Positions 24,679 through 36,807 of a DNA stretch of 64,000 nucleotides are shown here, in pieces. Below the pieces are notes generated by a model. The model ran no database searches, was not told the DNA's origin, and saw only the letters and a list, made by a program, of their open reading frames with translations. Positions within the stretch are counted from its first letter, which is position 1; every line of letters starts with the position of its first letter. The position numbers were made by a program, and so were the translations under genes. The stretch is taken from NCBI GenBank assembly GCA_003255065.1, contig QAOA01002849.1, positions 678,084-742,083 on the forward strand, given 5' to 3'. The stretch comes from Cercis canadensis. Lineage: Eukaryota > Streptophyta > Magnoliopsida > Fabales > Fabaceae.

Positions 24679-26408
24679 TCACACACCACAATAGGCTTTC
24701 ATATTTGCACTGTAAGTGAAGTTGAGTAATCCAAGATGCTCAAATGGCTTATACTGCAACGGGTGTTCTTCATCAACTAGCTCTTCTGGCACTTGTAGGA
24801 TCCCTCTATTGAAGGCAAACAGACCAAGAGAGTACCTCGTTTCATTCCCTTTCATCACAACTTTATGGTTAGGAGCTTTTATTCTGTCATTGCTCCATGC
24901 CTATATTTAAAAACCAAACAAGAAAGATAACCTTCATCAGCAATTTGTACACTTGGATCTTAAAACGTAAAATTCAGTTTTCATAGTTTTTTATATATAA
25001 TGTATATGATCAAATTTAACAGATTTAAATAGATCCTATTTCGATAAATTGTTACAATAAGCACTTACACGATAATCGTGTTTCAAAAAAGAATTTATGC
25101 AATTTAAATAGCTTCCAAACAGAATCTATATATATCCAGTGTATTTTCGAAAGGTATATATAAATTTTGAGTCTTAATTATATTTTGATCCAATAAGTTG
25201 TTTTCATAAATTGATCCAAATGCATAAATTAGAATAATTGATTCCTACCATGAGTGCATCGCCTGCCATGACAACAAATGAAGTAGGTGAAGAGAAATCA
25301 ACGGTGATCCAATCTCCATCCTTAGTCTCCACCTCTAAAGCATTGACATGATTTTGGTGAAGAATGGTTGTGAAACTCTTATCAGTGTGAGTCACAAAAC
25401 CCAGTTTAGGCTCTTGCTGCTGTGGGGCTGTGTGTTTCAACATGCGAAGAAGATAAGATGTTGACCCTATGTATGAGTCATAGTGCTTCAGCAAACCATA
25501 ACTTTCAAATATCATTCTAGCCACCGTCCGATCCAATTCTTCTGCTACTTTTGCATACTGAAGCACATATTTACTAAACAAATCCAAAAAGCCAAAATAA
25601 AAATGGCAATTAATACTCGTGAATATGAATTTTAAAAACAATCTAATACTTGTCAAGAACCAATGCCCTAGTATATCATATGTTGAAATTTTAATTTAAT
25701 TGAAAAAGTATAGGCAAAAGGATTCAATTTCTTGACCATTTAGTCAAAGAGATTTTGATACTATGTCAAGAACTGATTCAACTTAAAAGTTTAAATTGTT
25801 AGGTAAAGACCCATGAATAATTTTATATCTAACAATACTCTTATAAAATAATATCACTCTCAAAATATATATATAAGAATTTCTCTCTATAAGACAAGTT
25901 GGTAGTAAGGATCAATCACTTTGCTTAAAGTTCATGTTTGATCCCACCCATAGCCCAATTTCACAAAATAAATTAAAGAGCAAAAAATGATTAAGAAACA
26001 ACTAACAAGATATATGGTTATGGGTATGTACCAGAATTGATCATTCCCATTAGGCCATATTTGAGTAGCGAAAGTTTGAATCCCCTGAGGAGTTGTTCCT
26101 TCATCTATGCCCATGCTTTCATGGAGAGGAATCTGAGGATGCTGTCCAACATAGCCTTTGAGTGGCTTACCCTCATATTGGTTTCTCATTTTGGTTTCTG
26201 CTGACAGATCAAATAGCTCCTTTAAGCAACCAAATAATCCATTCTCAACTTCATCACAAGCTTTATCATACAAAACCACAAAATAGCCACATTCTTCAAG
26301 TGCCTGCCGAACATTTTTGCATGCTGATAACCAGCAACTGGTGCCTGGCTTCAAATCTTCCCAAGAGAAATCCAAAACTGGAAGCTTGGGTTGACCTTCA
26401 GAACCCAT
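24679..26408 (-). CDS. AOP1-like: AOP-like 2-oxoglutarate-dependent dioxygenase, copy D (divergent)
   Basis: Exons on the minus strand: 26408-26032, 25573-25249 and 24900-24679, joined in frame (same phases as A-C) to 307 residues. It starts MGSEGQPKLPVLDFSWEDLK. The iron ligands are in VTHTDKS, the distal His in PNHKVVM and the Arg-x-Ser in TRYSLG. It is clearly the most diverged member: its exon 2 lacks the SES/SET-NAYA stretch (here KYVLQYAKVAEELDRTV), and the distal His context is PNHK instead of CEHR. It lies on the far side of SQD1, so it represents an older duplication or a cluster split by SQD1. All catalytic residues are present; substrate unknown. Confidence 0.92.
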
Positions 26409-26420
26409 TATGTTAATGAT

Positions 26421-26422
<2 letters not shown>

Positions 26423-26454
<32 letters not shown>
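26423..26454. repeat. (TC)n microsatellite in the leader of copy D
   Basis: Sixteen TC units (GA on the coding strand) lie 15-46 nt before the start codon of copy D. They are likely part of the 5' UTR. Like the GA tract before the small gene at 7696, they could bind GAGA-type factors. Confidence 0.85.
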
Positions 26455-26456
<2 letters not shown>

Positions 26457-27756
26457 CTGTTGATAGTTTGAATTAGCTTGAGAGAATTTGGAAGTATACA
26501 TAGAATTATACATGGGGCTGTTTGTTTTTGATAAATCTCTCTCTCGGCAACCGGCAACCTGCAGCCTATGGCCACATTATAATATGACAAGTGACAACAT
26601 ATGGACACGGATTAAGTGAACTAACTTTGATTATGGTCGATTAATGATCATCTCATAAGGGCATGGATATGGATATTTAATTTTTTTTTATTTGTTATCA
26701 TTAATTAGTACGTAGTTATATTTTAAACAAATTTTTTTACGGGGATTCTGTGATACTACATGAGTATGTCATATTACACTGACGTGACAATCATATGTAA
26801 TTTTTATATTTTATTGAATATAAATATATTTTATTTTATTTTNACAAAATCTATTTTTTCACGGCTAATTCAACCATGCATGAAGGAGCTTCTAATTTCA
26901 CCCAAAGCATATTTGGTAACTACTGTGTTTCTTTTCCCAATTTACCCTCAATTTATTATCAACACAAAATATTTAAAGTAAGTCTCTTTCCTTTTTAGTA
27001 ATTTGACACCTAGAAACATTTTTTTAATTAATTCAAACAATAGCCTAGTTACTATCAGATCACTTGTGAAATAACATATATAAACATAAAACTCACTCTC
27101 CCACAATCAATTTTTCAAAAATTAATTATGCCCAATATCGATTCTGTATATTCTTTACAGAATCTAATTTTTCAGAACGAATCTAAACACACGCCATGTC
27201 TTGCTGGGTTGTTAATTATAGATTCAAAATCACGCTTTCAGTCTCATGTCTGTATCGTGAAAATTTATTCCAATTCATAGATAGCTTAATCAAATAGAAT
27301 CCTTTTTATTACTGTTTGAATCAACTTCAACAACAAGTTGACCTTTGCTAGAAAGAAGAAATTTAATTTGTGGTCACTATGTTGTATCAGTAAAATTTTC
27401 AGAGCCAAAGAACAAAAAGTGGACATAGTTATTGTAGTTCGGATTTTTTTTAAATAAGTTTTAAGCTGCAAATTAATATATTTTATGCACTAATACATAA
27501 ATACTTGCAACATAATAAAGGAATCATTTAGGATCACGCCTAGCATCTAGTTTCCAAAATCTCTGTCAAAATTCATACTCATTAAACTCAACATCCCTTT
27601 GCGACATATTTATTTTTAACAAAACTTGTAGGCGTTATCTGATAATATTTGTATTTATAATTCATTTTTTTATTCATTGGTTTACTATAAAAACTTGGAA
27701 AATATAATTAAGGAGGAGTTAAAAATTTAAGTACAAAAATCAAAATAAAAACCTTC
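26455..27756. other. Intergenic, AT-rich
   Basis: Promoter side of AOP-like copy D, then AT-rich DNA with a single N at 26843. No gene or clear repeat recognised. Confidence 0.5.
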
Positions 27757-28400
27757 CCAATATTGGCCAATCAGTTCAGGGGTGAAAAACTTGTACTCCG
27801 TACTAGGGGACTTGTTACTCCAGAATTACCAGCAGATATGGCAGTAGAAGCTTTAACAGAACCTGTAAAGGTTTGGGATGTGCGAAACACTAGAGCAGCT
27901 GGTCAAATGTCTAAAGAATACCTAATTCAGTGGCAGGGTTTGGCACCTGAAGATTCGACATGGGAGGATGAGAGTTTTATGCAGCATCAATTCCCATACT
28001 TCATCCTTGAGGACAAGGCTGCTATTCCTGCAGGGGGTATTGATGGGATTGTGGGCTGTAGTGATGAGTTAGTTAGAGAAGAAGTGGATCGGTTAGTGGG
28101 TCCAGAAGTTAGGCCTAAGGCGTGGAGGGTATATTCGAAAAAGAAGAGAGGCAATGGGGTAGATATGTAATTGTTTGCATGTGTTTGTTAGGGGGGAGCG
28201 TGATATTAGGAAATGAGGGTAGCAGAAGGGAGACATGCTGGTATTGTGATTGTTCCTTTGGGAGAGCAAAGTTNTAAGCTGTTATTTTGAATATTTCAGA
28301 TTTGATTCTCTTTCTATTTTAGCCTGAGAGTGGTTTGAACTCCAAATTGAGGTAATTAGTATGCTTGGAATTCTATCAAGTGAAGCTCCTTACTTCCTTT
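27757..28400 (+). mobile_element. Ty3/gypsy chromovirus fossil, 3' end (integrase tail with chromodomain, start of LTR)
   Basis: The reading frame to 28170 corresponds to the C-terminus of the pol polyprotein of a chromovirus-type Ty3/gypsy retrotransposon. It contains a chromodomain (EYLIQWQGLAPEDSTWED). After it a purine-rich tract (GGGGGGAGCG, about 28190-28200) is followed by TGATATTAGG, the expected start of the 3' LTR. Only this 3' fragment is present; gag, protease, reverse transcriptase, RNase H and the 5' LTR are absent from the window. The right limit is uncertain. It is a broken, old fossil, not an active element. Confidence 0.85.
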
Positions 28401-29526
28401 CATTACCTAAGATTAATTTGTCTATAAGGATGAGCATTGGTTTCTTGAATTCATCAGAAATAAGAAATTCATTGAGTCTAAAAATTTAGTTATCCAACAT
28501 ATAGGAACTCAACATTCTATTGGCACATCATCTAGCAACCTTCCAAAACCCATCTCAGTCTCAAACTCAATACTCGAATCAGCACAATGTGGATTCATAA
28601 TAACACGTTGTGTCCATCAGCCCACACCGCCATATGAAGGCTAAAAGGTTAATGGCTATCCCCTCCTTGTCCTTGTTGATTTTTTGCACAACCCATTCTT
28701 TCACCACTGCGTCATCCCCATCTCTTCGTTTCCTCTCAATAGTAACTGCTATCATTCTTTACTCCTTTGATCTAAGAACAAAGGGCCTTAATGAACTCAC
28801 CGCGATCTCTTCGTCTTCATGTAGCTAGCACCATACTCACAATACGATCAAAGAAAACCGGCGAGATGAAATTAGGGTTTCGGATTGTCAAAACCACATC
28901 CCATTTGCTTGCTAGATTTGTGCGTGAAACGTAGAGCGACAAGATCCACTGCTTGGGGCACAAGTAAGCATTACCAATGTGAAGAAGATGATGAGCAAGA
29001 AAACCCTGAGTTTTGATTTGCGGTATTGTGAAGAGGAACAACTGGAATTAGGGTCATTGTGTGGAAACGATCTCCTTTCCCATTCCTCCATTGGGTTCGT
29101 AATAGAGTTGTCATTGACATTAATTGTTGAAAGGTGAAAATATATAGTTTGGTTTGGAATTATTGGAATAGCACAAGACGAGCCCCAGATCAAGAGAGAT
29201 TTGGGCTGGGGAATATTGAAGCGTGTTTGCAGGTTGCCATTTTACTTTCAAGACATGAAAATTGCAGCAAATTGTAACAATTTGTTAACTAATTCAATTT
29301 TACTTGTATAACAAAATTGCGTTAGTAATTAACGCTGATTGCGTTGGCCAACTCAATTTGTCACACACAGTCGGCACACTGATTTGGTTTGTTGTGGATA
29401 ATAATAGTCCTAATAAAATAGGGTGGACTGATTTCCGAATATAATACTTGTCAGTGCTTTTGATTTTTCACACTTGACAATTATTCAAAAAATACCAAAT
29501 AAATATGCGGTATTAAACTTTCTAAT
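28401..29526. other. Unassigned sequence between two transposon fossils
   Basis: Contains open stretches on both strands (about 28440-28640 plus, 28912-29193 minus) that resemble nothing I know. The minus one includes a hydrophobic run (VFLLIIFFTLVML). They may be decayed element or gene sequence. Confidence 0.3.
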
Positions 29527-30013
29527 ACAAATGCAGCTTGTGGGGGCTTGATTTGAGATGCCTCTCGTACGTTCGTTGCAGGTTTTCAGTGTAATCTGGG
29601 CAATGCTCTATCACTCATGCTGAGTCGTGGGATTTGGTGTATCGGGTGCGCCTTGCGTAGGCACTGAGGTTTCCGAAAAGTAGTGGTGGAGACTCTAAGC
29701 AGCTGCAACTGCTGCGTTCTTGTGAAAACAAAAATCACCCTTGTTTCCCTCTCATTCAACAAGTCAGGGACATACTGGTTTAGGATTGAGAGCTAGTTAC
29801 TTCTCATGTTTATAGGGAGGGCAAGATGCTTTGGCAAGAGAGGTTGATGAGGGTAATTTTGGAGTGGTCCCATTCATGAAACCTCCTCCACGTGTGCCGG
29901 TATTCCTACACCTACAGGAAGATGCTAGTGGTGTTGCTTTACTAGAGCTCTTCTATTATAGTTTTCTTTCTTTGGCCTTTTGTCCCGTTGCTTACAAAAA
30001 AAAAAAATGAGAG
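29527..30013 (+). mobile_element. LINE-type RNase H domain remnant with A-rich tail
   Basis: Translation in more than one frame gives RNase H-like pieces typical of plant LINEs (RVT_3 family). These include DASRTFVAGFQCNLGNALSL, then a GFRKVVVET segment, and SHVYREG followed by a diverged DALAREV-like stretch. The plus strand ends in a run of A at about 29997-30007, consistent with a LINE 3' end. Several frameshifts and stops interrupt it and nothing upstream of RNase H is left, so it is a 5'-truncated dead copy. No target duplication was found. Confidence 0.7.
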
Positions 30014-32518
30014 ATTTTAAAATTATATCTACAATAATTTTTAAATTAAATATATTTTGGAATAATAAATCATGATATACTATAGCTTAGGATTTTAATG
30101 ATGACAATGATTATTTAAATACTTAGAGATGCATTTAAAAAAAAAAATTAATTCATTGAAAACTACAAAAAAAAATAGTTTATTTTCTCAAAATTTCATC
30201 CTACTCATACTTAAGATAAGAATATCCCCTTAAGCTCTGTTTGGTACACCATATAAAATAAGAATGTGTAGTTGGATATGTAGGGAATAAAGCATATACA
30301 TCTTGATAATGATTTATAAATTTTTTATAATTTTTCAATAATTTTTTTATTAGTAATTATCCAAATATATGAAGTGTACCCATGGCCGTGTACCCACTTG
30401 TAGAAGTCAGAACATAAGGGTCCATGGACCTTCCTCAAGCCCAAGCCCAGAACCCGAAACGTTTAAAGAAAAACCGTTTTTTTGTTTAATCCCTTCCTTT
30501 TTCTTATGGATCGTAATGGCGATTTCAACTCAACTGGCACTGGCACTGGCACAGAAGTATCTGAAAAGAGGAGAGAGACCGGGAGGGAAACCCCTGTTGG
30601 CCCTGCCCATTAACGAAGATGAGCAACTTTGCGCTTTCTGTTCAATTTTACAAGTCTATTCTATTTCACTCTTTTATTTTTTTAGTTCGTTCGCTGTGAT
30701 TTCTACTCTTGCATTCGTACCAGATTTTACTTCCAAAAGAGCTTGAGTTCAAAAAATTTCAGTATAATGCATGAGAACTCTGTTTGATCGCTGTGTAAAT
30801 TTTAAGAACTTCAAGCTTTGTAGGGATGACAATATCAGCTTCATGAGCACCCAAACAAGAGTTTTGAATCTGGTTCTCCGTTTGGTAATGGTTATTTCAT
30901 CCTCCGTAAATTTGTTTCTTCTGTCTGCTCTTCATCTCAGGGGAATGAAGAAAATAAATGTCTGTAGTAACCAAGTCATATGTATCCGGCGGCCACGTCA
31001 ATAACAAGGTCCTTTGATTTACTTGGTACATTGCATATATACAGTGGCTTGAAAATTTGTTATTTCTCTGCCCATTTTCTCAAGGTACAGTTCTTTATAA
31101 TACCATGAGCGATGGTTCAATTATTCTTTCTAAATTGTAGGTGATACTGATAAACATCAAGGAGGAGTAGTTGGATTAGCCTGGTAATGTACTAGAACCA
31201 GTCCAAATTGTTGCTCTTTTACTTACTCTCTCATATAATATTTACATGTGTCACCTTAGCATGCGCCATTGGCACCTTAAATTATGTTAGATACCTCCAA
31301 GCAGGCCCACTTATTTTCGGCTATTACACTGCTGCCTCTAAAGCAATACTGTTTTCTTCTTTTTTAATAAATTGTTTTCCTTTATTAGAACATTTCAATC
31401 ATTATTTTTTCTTTGTTCCTTTCTCGCACCCTGCATTGTTATTTGTTGAAAATTGATACAAATATAGAATTTGGTGCACTTTCTAGTTAATGAGGAACTG
31501 GTCTATGATTTTCAATTGGACAGAATGACCTAGAAGGCTTGAATAATGGTCATTTCCATGTTGTTCATATAATTAAATGTTAATGTAAAAAAAATCAAAA
31601 TAAACAAAGAGATTTACTCATGTTCTTCCACTTCATGGTGCGTGGTTCAGTAATCAATTCATAGCAATTAGGTCATTCTAATAAGTTTCCATGTGTATCA
31701 CGGTATACCTTATAATTTTCCATGGTATTTTCAACCGCAAGGGGTTTTTATACAAAATACCCACCTCTCACAGCCTGCGGCGCGCCGGGGGTAGAGGGAG
31801 TAAAAATGAAAAAAATTGTTCCGCATAAAAATTTTGCTCTGCTGAATCATGACTAATTCTATATACTGTAACTTTGCTTATTAAAAGACACATTAAATGA
31901 CCTTACTTCACATGGAATGTTGTGACGAACTGAAATCTGCAGACCCATCTCATACGATTATGATCAAATAGATTTCCTTGTTCATCACCTGCACATTTAG
32001 ATGAAACCAAAGAATAAGACTTCTTTCTAGAAGCATATATACAACTTAAAACTATTCCTCAATAAAGCACATGGACTTGTTTTGTATTCTTTTATTTATA
32101 CAGAGCTTATAGAAAATGAATGCTGAATACTTTACATTTCTGGAACAGGTCTACCTTTTTCTGCTGTCTCACTTGTAATTGAGCTAGATAATGATAATAG
32201 CATGAAATGGCCTACTTGATGTTTCTTGTTGGATATGTTTTTTTCCTGTCATAGTCATTTTCTTGGTTTTACATGGCTTGACTAGCTTTGAGATGTTAGT
32301 ATTGCTATTCTCTTTTACTTATCCTTCAAAGGAAATTAGAAAGAAGAGTGAATAAAAGAAGCTTCTTTTCATTTTTCTTTCTCACGATGGGACTTCTATA
32401 CTGTGTCCTGCCCTTATAGTACTAAAACAAAAAATATCAGGAGGGTACTTTCCTACCTTTCAGATTGTAAGGCTTGAATGTACTCTGAACATGATGCCGT
32501 TTTGCTATTTGACCAGTT
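30014..32518. other. Gene-poor stretch with an unconfirmed transcript-like region
   Basis: A TTAAGCTCTGTTTGGTACACC motif near 30232 resembles a hAT MITE end; no partner end was found. From 30516 a frame starting MAISTQLALALAQKYLKRG is open for a short distance. A possible exon at about 31141-31182 (GDTDKHQGGVVGLAW, bordered by TAG and GTAATG) lies downstream. I cannot join them into a known gene and do not call a CDS. A short GC-rich patch (GCGGCGCGCCGGGGG) lies near 31778. Confidence 0.3.
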
Positions 32519-35500
32519 TCAATTTTTTATGGTTGGGATGACTGTTTCAAAAGCTTCCACAAGCAGCTCCACTTTTCTTTTCCTAGCAGGAGTTAATTTG
32601 GCGACAACCTGTCGAAGTGCATAATCAAGCATCCATTCTTCAGCACCTTTTCTTTCTTCCATGTCTTGATGCCTTAATTCAATTTTTTCAGCTTCTGGAT
32701 CAGATTCCAAGGGCAGATATTTGGGCTCTCGTGGGTTGAATTTCTTCACTTTTTCCAATGCCTTGATGAACCTTCTAAGCAGGATCACTTTTTTAAGATT
32801 GCTCCAGCTTCTAGACAATTGCTTGTCTGGTTTGTTTCCCTCTTTTAATACCGTTTCTGCTTCTTCTTCTCCTTCTTGGGTTACTCCATTACTAGATGTC
32901 ACCCCTTCTTCTTTCTGTTTCTGTTCTTCACCATACACTCTTTCAGCTTTGTTGGGTTGTTCAAAGTTGGTCGGGTTTACGTTGTCAGTCAGCGACTGAC
33001 CATCTGGTGAGCGGTCCTGAACATCTGGAAGGATTGCATCAATTGCTTCTTCTACCATCTTGATGGCTTCAATCTGGTGGAGTTCAAACTCTGGGTCAGC
33101 TGCATCGTGATCTTTTATGTGCATACCTTGTTTCATCAGCGCTGTACTTTCATGAGTGATGGAAGCATTTGTTCCTCTTACTCTGCTGACATCATTACCT
33201 GACTCTTGCTGATCTGCCCCATCAACAGGTGGCTTGGAGTCATACTTTCCTGCTATTCCTGATGCCATGTGCTTATATACCAAGTACCACAGCCTTGTGT
33301 GGTTCTGTTTTTCTAGCTGGGTCGGTTCTATAACAGTGCTAGTCGGAGCCTCAGATTCTTCAAGTGCAGGGAAGCCTTCAAGGGTGACTGGCTTAGCCTC
33401 TTTAATACTTTCTTTTCCGTGTAACCTTGCCCTTGATTCATCTAATAGGTCTGAGGGAGATGGTGAAGAGACCAAATTAGATCCTAGTGATCTCAGAAAG
33501 CCTTTTAGAATTAAACTTTTAGATGTTGAAAGGTGCTCGCCATCTGCATTGATCAGATTCTTGGTATCGAAATCTCTTCCATGTAGCTCAGATTCGTCAT
33601 TTGGAATTTCGGTGTTCGAATTGAAGTCTTGGGGAACTTTGTTGACTGTTACATTGGTTGGAGCCTCCTCCTCACAGGTGCTTACAACATCATCTGGCAT
33701 GCTAAAGGCCTTGTTACATAATCTGGAATCTTTGATCTCTTCAGAATAAATAATATCATCAAAACTTGAGTTGTTCTCCCCCTTAATGTAACTGCTGGCT
33801 AAGCTTTGCTTTTCCTTCCATTCTTCATCAACAGCTCCTGATACAGAAATATCCTTTACTGCCTGACTCAAAGAAAAATCAAGACTTTTTTCTTTGAGCA
33901 GAATTGGATTCTGCTGTTCAGTCATCGGATCATCACTGGCATTATCTGCATATTCTTTAAGTCTATTGTGAGAGCATGATGCTTTGCCAAGCAAGAGCTG
34001 AGCAGAATAATCATAATCGCTTTTCTGCTCTGTTTCTTCCTTACTATGATCTGAGGAATCACAAAGGGCTTGAATTGGATTTGCTTGAGTTGCAACTGTT
34101 GCATAGGACCGTGGGCTATTTCCAGTGTCTTGAAATGGTTGAATTGTTTCAAAAGCTTCTACTAGCAGTGCTACTCTTTGTCTTTGAGCAGGAGCAAGTT
34201 TAGAAATAACTTTTTGAAGTGCGAAATCAAGCATCCATTCCTCAGCATTCTTTTTCCCTTCTTCTGTTTGGTGCCTGAGATTAACTTTTTCTGTCTCCAG
34301 GTTAGCATCTGACGACAAATGTTGGTGTTTACTTGGCCTTAGGCTCCTTACTTGTTCTAAAGCCTTCACAAACCTTTTCAGCAGGATTAACTTTTTCAAA
34401 TTGCTCCAGTTTTTTGGCATCTGCTGGTCAGGTTTGTTCCCCATTCTCTGTGCTGTTGTCTCTTCTTCATGGCTACTAGAGTTATTAACGTTTAGCCATG
34501 CTTCTTCTTTAGGGGATTCTCTGGATGTTGAGATGCTGCTTTCCCCACGTTTACCTTGACTCTTCTCTAAGAGTTCCTGATCTGAAGTAATGCCTCTAGT
34601 TTTTAAGTGATCATCAGAAGAGAGGTCTTCAGTTTCTGGAAGAAGAAATTCATCAAATGCTCTCTGCACCAGCTCAACTACATTCTCAGTTTCATTATTG
34701 ATAACCTGATCTGTTTCACAACAATCCTGTGAAGAAGAACTGTTTGCTCCAATAAATGCAAAATCATCTTGACCTTGTGCTTCCCCATGCTTCCTATCGG
34801 AAGTAAGCTTCTCTTCACCTTTCCCTGTATTACTTAATACTGCATGCTTATAAATCAAGTGCCACATCTTGATATATTTATGATCTCTTGCCTGCATTTT
34901 GTATGCCGTATCAGTGCTGCAAGCAGGCTTAGACTCTGCATGGGGAGAACTCATCTTCAGTGTTTTATAATCTGGCTCCATATATTTGTCTTTGGATGGT
35001 ATTGCTTCCTCCATTGTTTCAATATCAGAAGCAGAAGACATGACTAGATTTGTTGGTGTTGATTCCACAAAATCATTTGGATTCAGTCCTTTGGATTCAT
35101 AGGATACTTGGTCGCTTGAATTGTTTAAGTCATAGGCGTTTAAATTTCCTCCAGCGGATTCAGGATTGGCCAGCTTCTGGGTTGAATTACTTTCTTCCTG
35201 TGTCTCTTGGGAAATTTCCTTCCTCAACTTCTCATTACCGGCAGCTGCACCATCATCTGTTAGGAAGGAATGCTTAGCACAAAGGCCATGATCTTTGAGT
35301 AGTGATATTTCTGGATCAGTGGTTTCAGGTTGGTCATCAATAAGAATACAATTAGTGGTTTCATCATTTTTCTTACAAGCAACTTCTTTCTTGCCATTCC
35401 CTGCTGTCTCAATGAATGGGGAATCTGGCTTATCGTTACCAGTGACAATGCAGCAGCATTCCAAATTTGGTTCCTCGATTGCCATAAAAGAGGATAACGT

Positions 35501-36807
35501 GTACCCATTTTCTGCGAGAGAATCATTCACATACTCTTCAAAACTTATATGTGGATGTGATGTTTCACCAAGCAAAACCTCAGCATCATCACTGAAAATT
35601 CTTTTTTCTTTGTCATCTCCACCAGAAGTGCCATCTTCAGTCAATGTCCATGCTGATGAGTCACGGGTCCTAACAGGTGAGGCCCCTGCCAGCTTTTTCA
35701 CTTTCTCAAAGTGAGACCTACCAGCATGGGCTTTTTTACTCGCATGATCTTCATTGTGGACGGTTCGGCTTTTCTGAGTTCCTTTCTTCGTATAACCAGA
35801 TTGCTTGGATCTAGTACTCTCCATTTTCATGCTCTTTTGGGTCTTCAATAGTCGCCGCCTCATTGACACGAAACGCTTCAATGGAGGTAAATTGTCACGG
35901 TGTCGACCATGAAGAGAGCAGTAAGTATATGGACAAACCTTCTTCGTATCTGATACACCTTGACATCCACTTCCTTCTTGGGGTAGTTCAATGTGATCAG
36001 GGAAATGGGAATCCTTAAGAGTTGAAGAACAGGTGGCTTTATGCAAGCTTGAGTCTGGGGATTGAGGGGTTTTCTCCATGGAAGTCTTCTTTGATTTGAA
36101 AGTAGACATTTTCGTTAAGATTCGCACTGGCCTCAAGCTAAATCTTCTCGTAATAACTCTCTGGGATTTGTTACCAGCATTAGTTAAGTAGGGCTGCATA
36201 TCACTTGGACTTGTCCTTCTTAAGCCCTTGACGGTGCCAACTTTGATTGATCTTGATGACTTCAGCTTTCTATTCAGCTCAGATCCTCCAGATGGTTTTC
36301 TGGTCATAGTCCTCTTTAGTTTCAGAGTAGACATTCTTGTTAAACCCTTCCTTGGCAACATTCTTTGTGAACTCTGCCCAGAACAAGCGAACATCGAATT
36401 TTCAATGATTTGAATTGGCACTACCCAAATTACAATAACGAAAATCAATTTCAAAATCTTAAAAAACTTGCCTGAAAACTCTCCTTGGCATGAGAACTGC
36501 GGGTACCCTTCATGTAATTGGGTGATGCATCTGACATTTCAATTGGGCTTGGCCTCTCTGAACTTTCTGTGTCAACAGATGATACCATGGGAAAGTCAAC
36601 AGATTGGGATTTCGCTCCTCTAGTGGATGATCCTATGCTTGACACTCTGTAAACCCTGATTGACCTCACTTTCTTCATTTTAATCTTGGGTTCCCATCTT
36701 CCTCTGTTTTCAGTCTCACAAGAAACAGGGCCCTCTGTAATTGACATACCCTCAGATTTCGCATAATTACAGTAAGTAGCTTCACTTTCGATCTTCTGAG
36801 GGATCAT
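32519..36807 (-). CDS. PICBP: PICBP-like calmodulin-binding protein with duplicated CaM-binding module
   Basis: Two exons: 36807-36472 and 36373-32519 on the minus strand, giving about 1396 residues. The donor is GC (TTTCAG|GCAAGT), an uncommon but known GC-AG intron; the acceptor GGGCAG|AGTTCA keeps phase 0. The N-terminus carries SPNYMKGT, a hallmark of plant calmodulin-binding proteins of this type, and Arg/Lys-rich repeats. Two plant CaM-binding domains (PF07839 type) occur, at about residues 758-858 (NWSNLKKLILLKRFVKALEQ ... EEWMLDFALQKVISKL) and about 1297-1390 (SWSNLKKVILLRRFIKALEK ... EEWMLDYALRQVVAKL). Each is preceded by a W-L-YKH motif (about 613 and 1136). The middle is acidic and probably disordered. 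The Arabidopsis relative is a pathogen-induced CaM-binding protein of about 1500 residues. ATG at 36825 is possible, but MIPQKIE at 36807 matches the usual MVQRK-like start. It diverges from SDP1 across a 3.5-kb spacer. Confidence 0.9.

Noticed and set aside
33234-35714. Plus-strand frames of up to 171 codons inside the PICBP-like gene
   Set aside because: They are antisense shadows of a long, clearly recognised coding exon.
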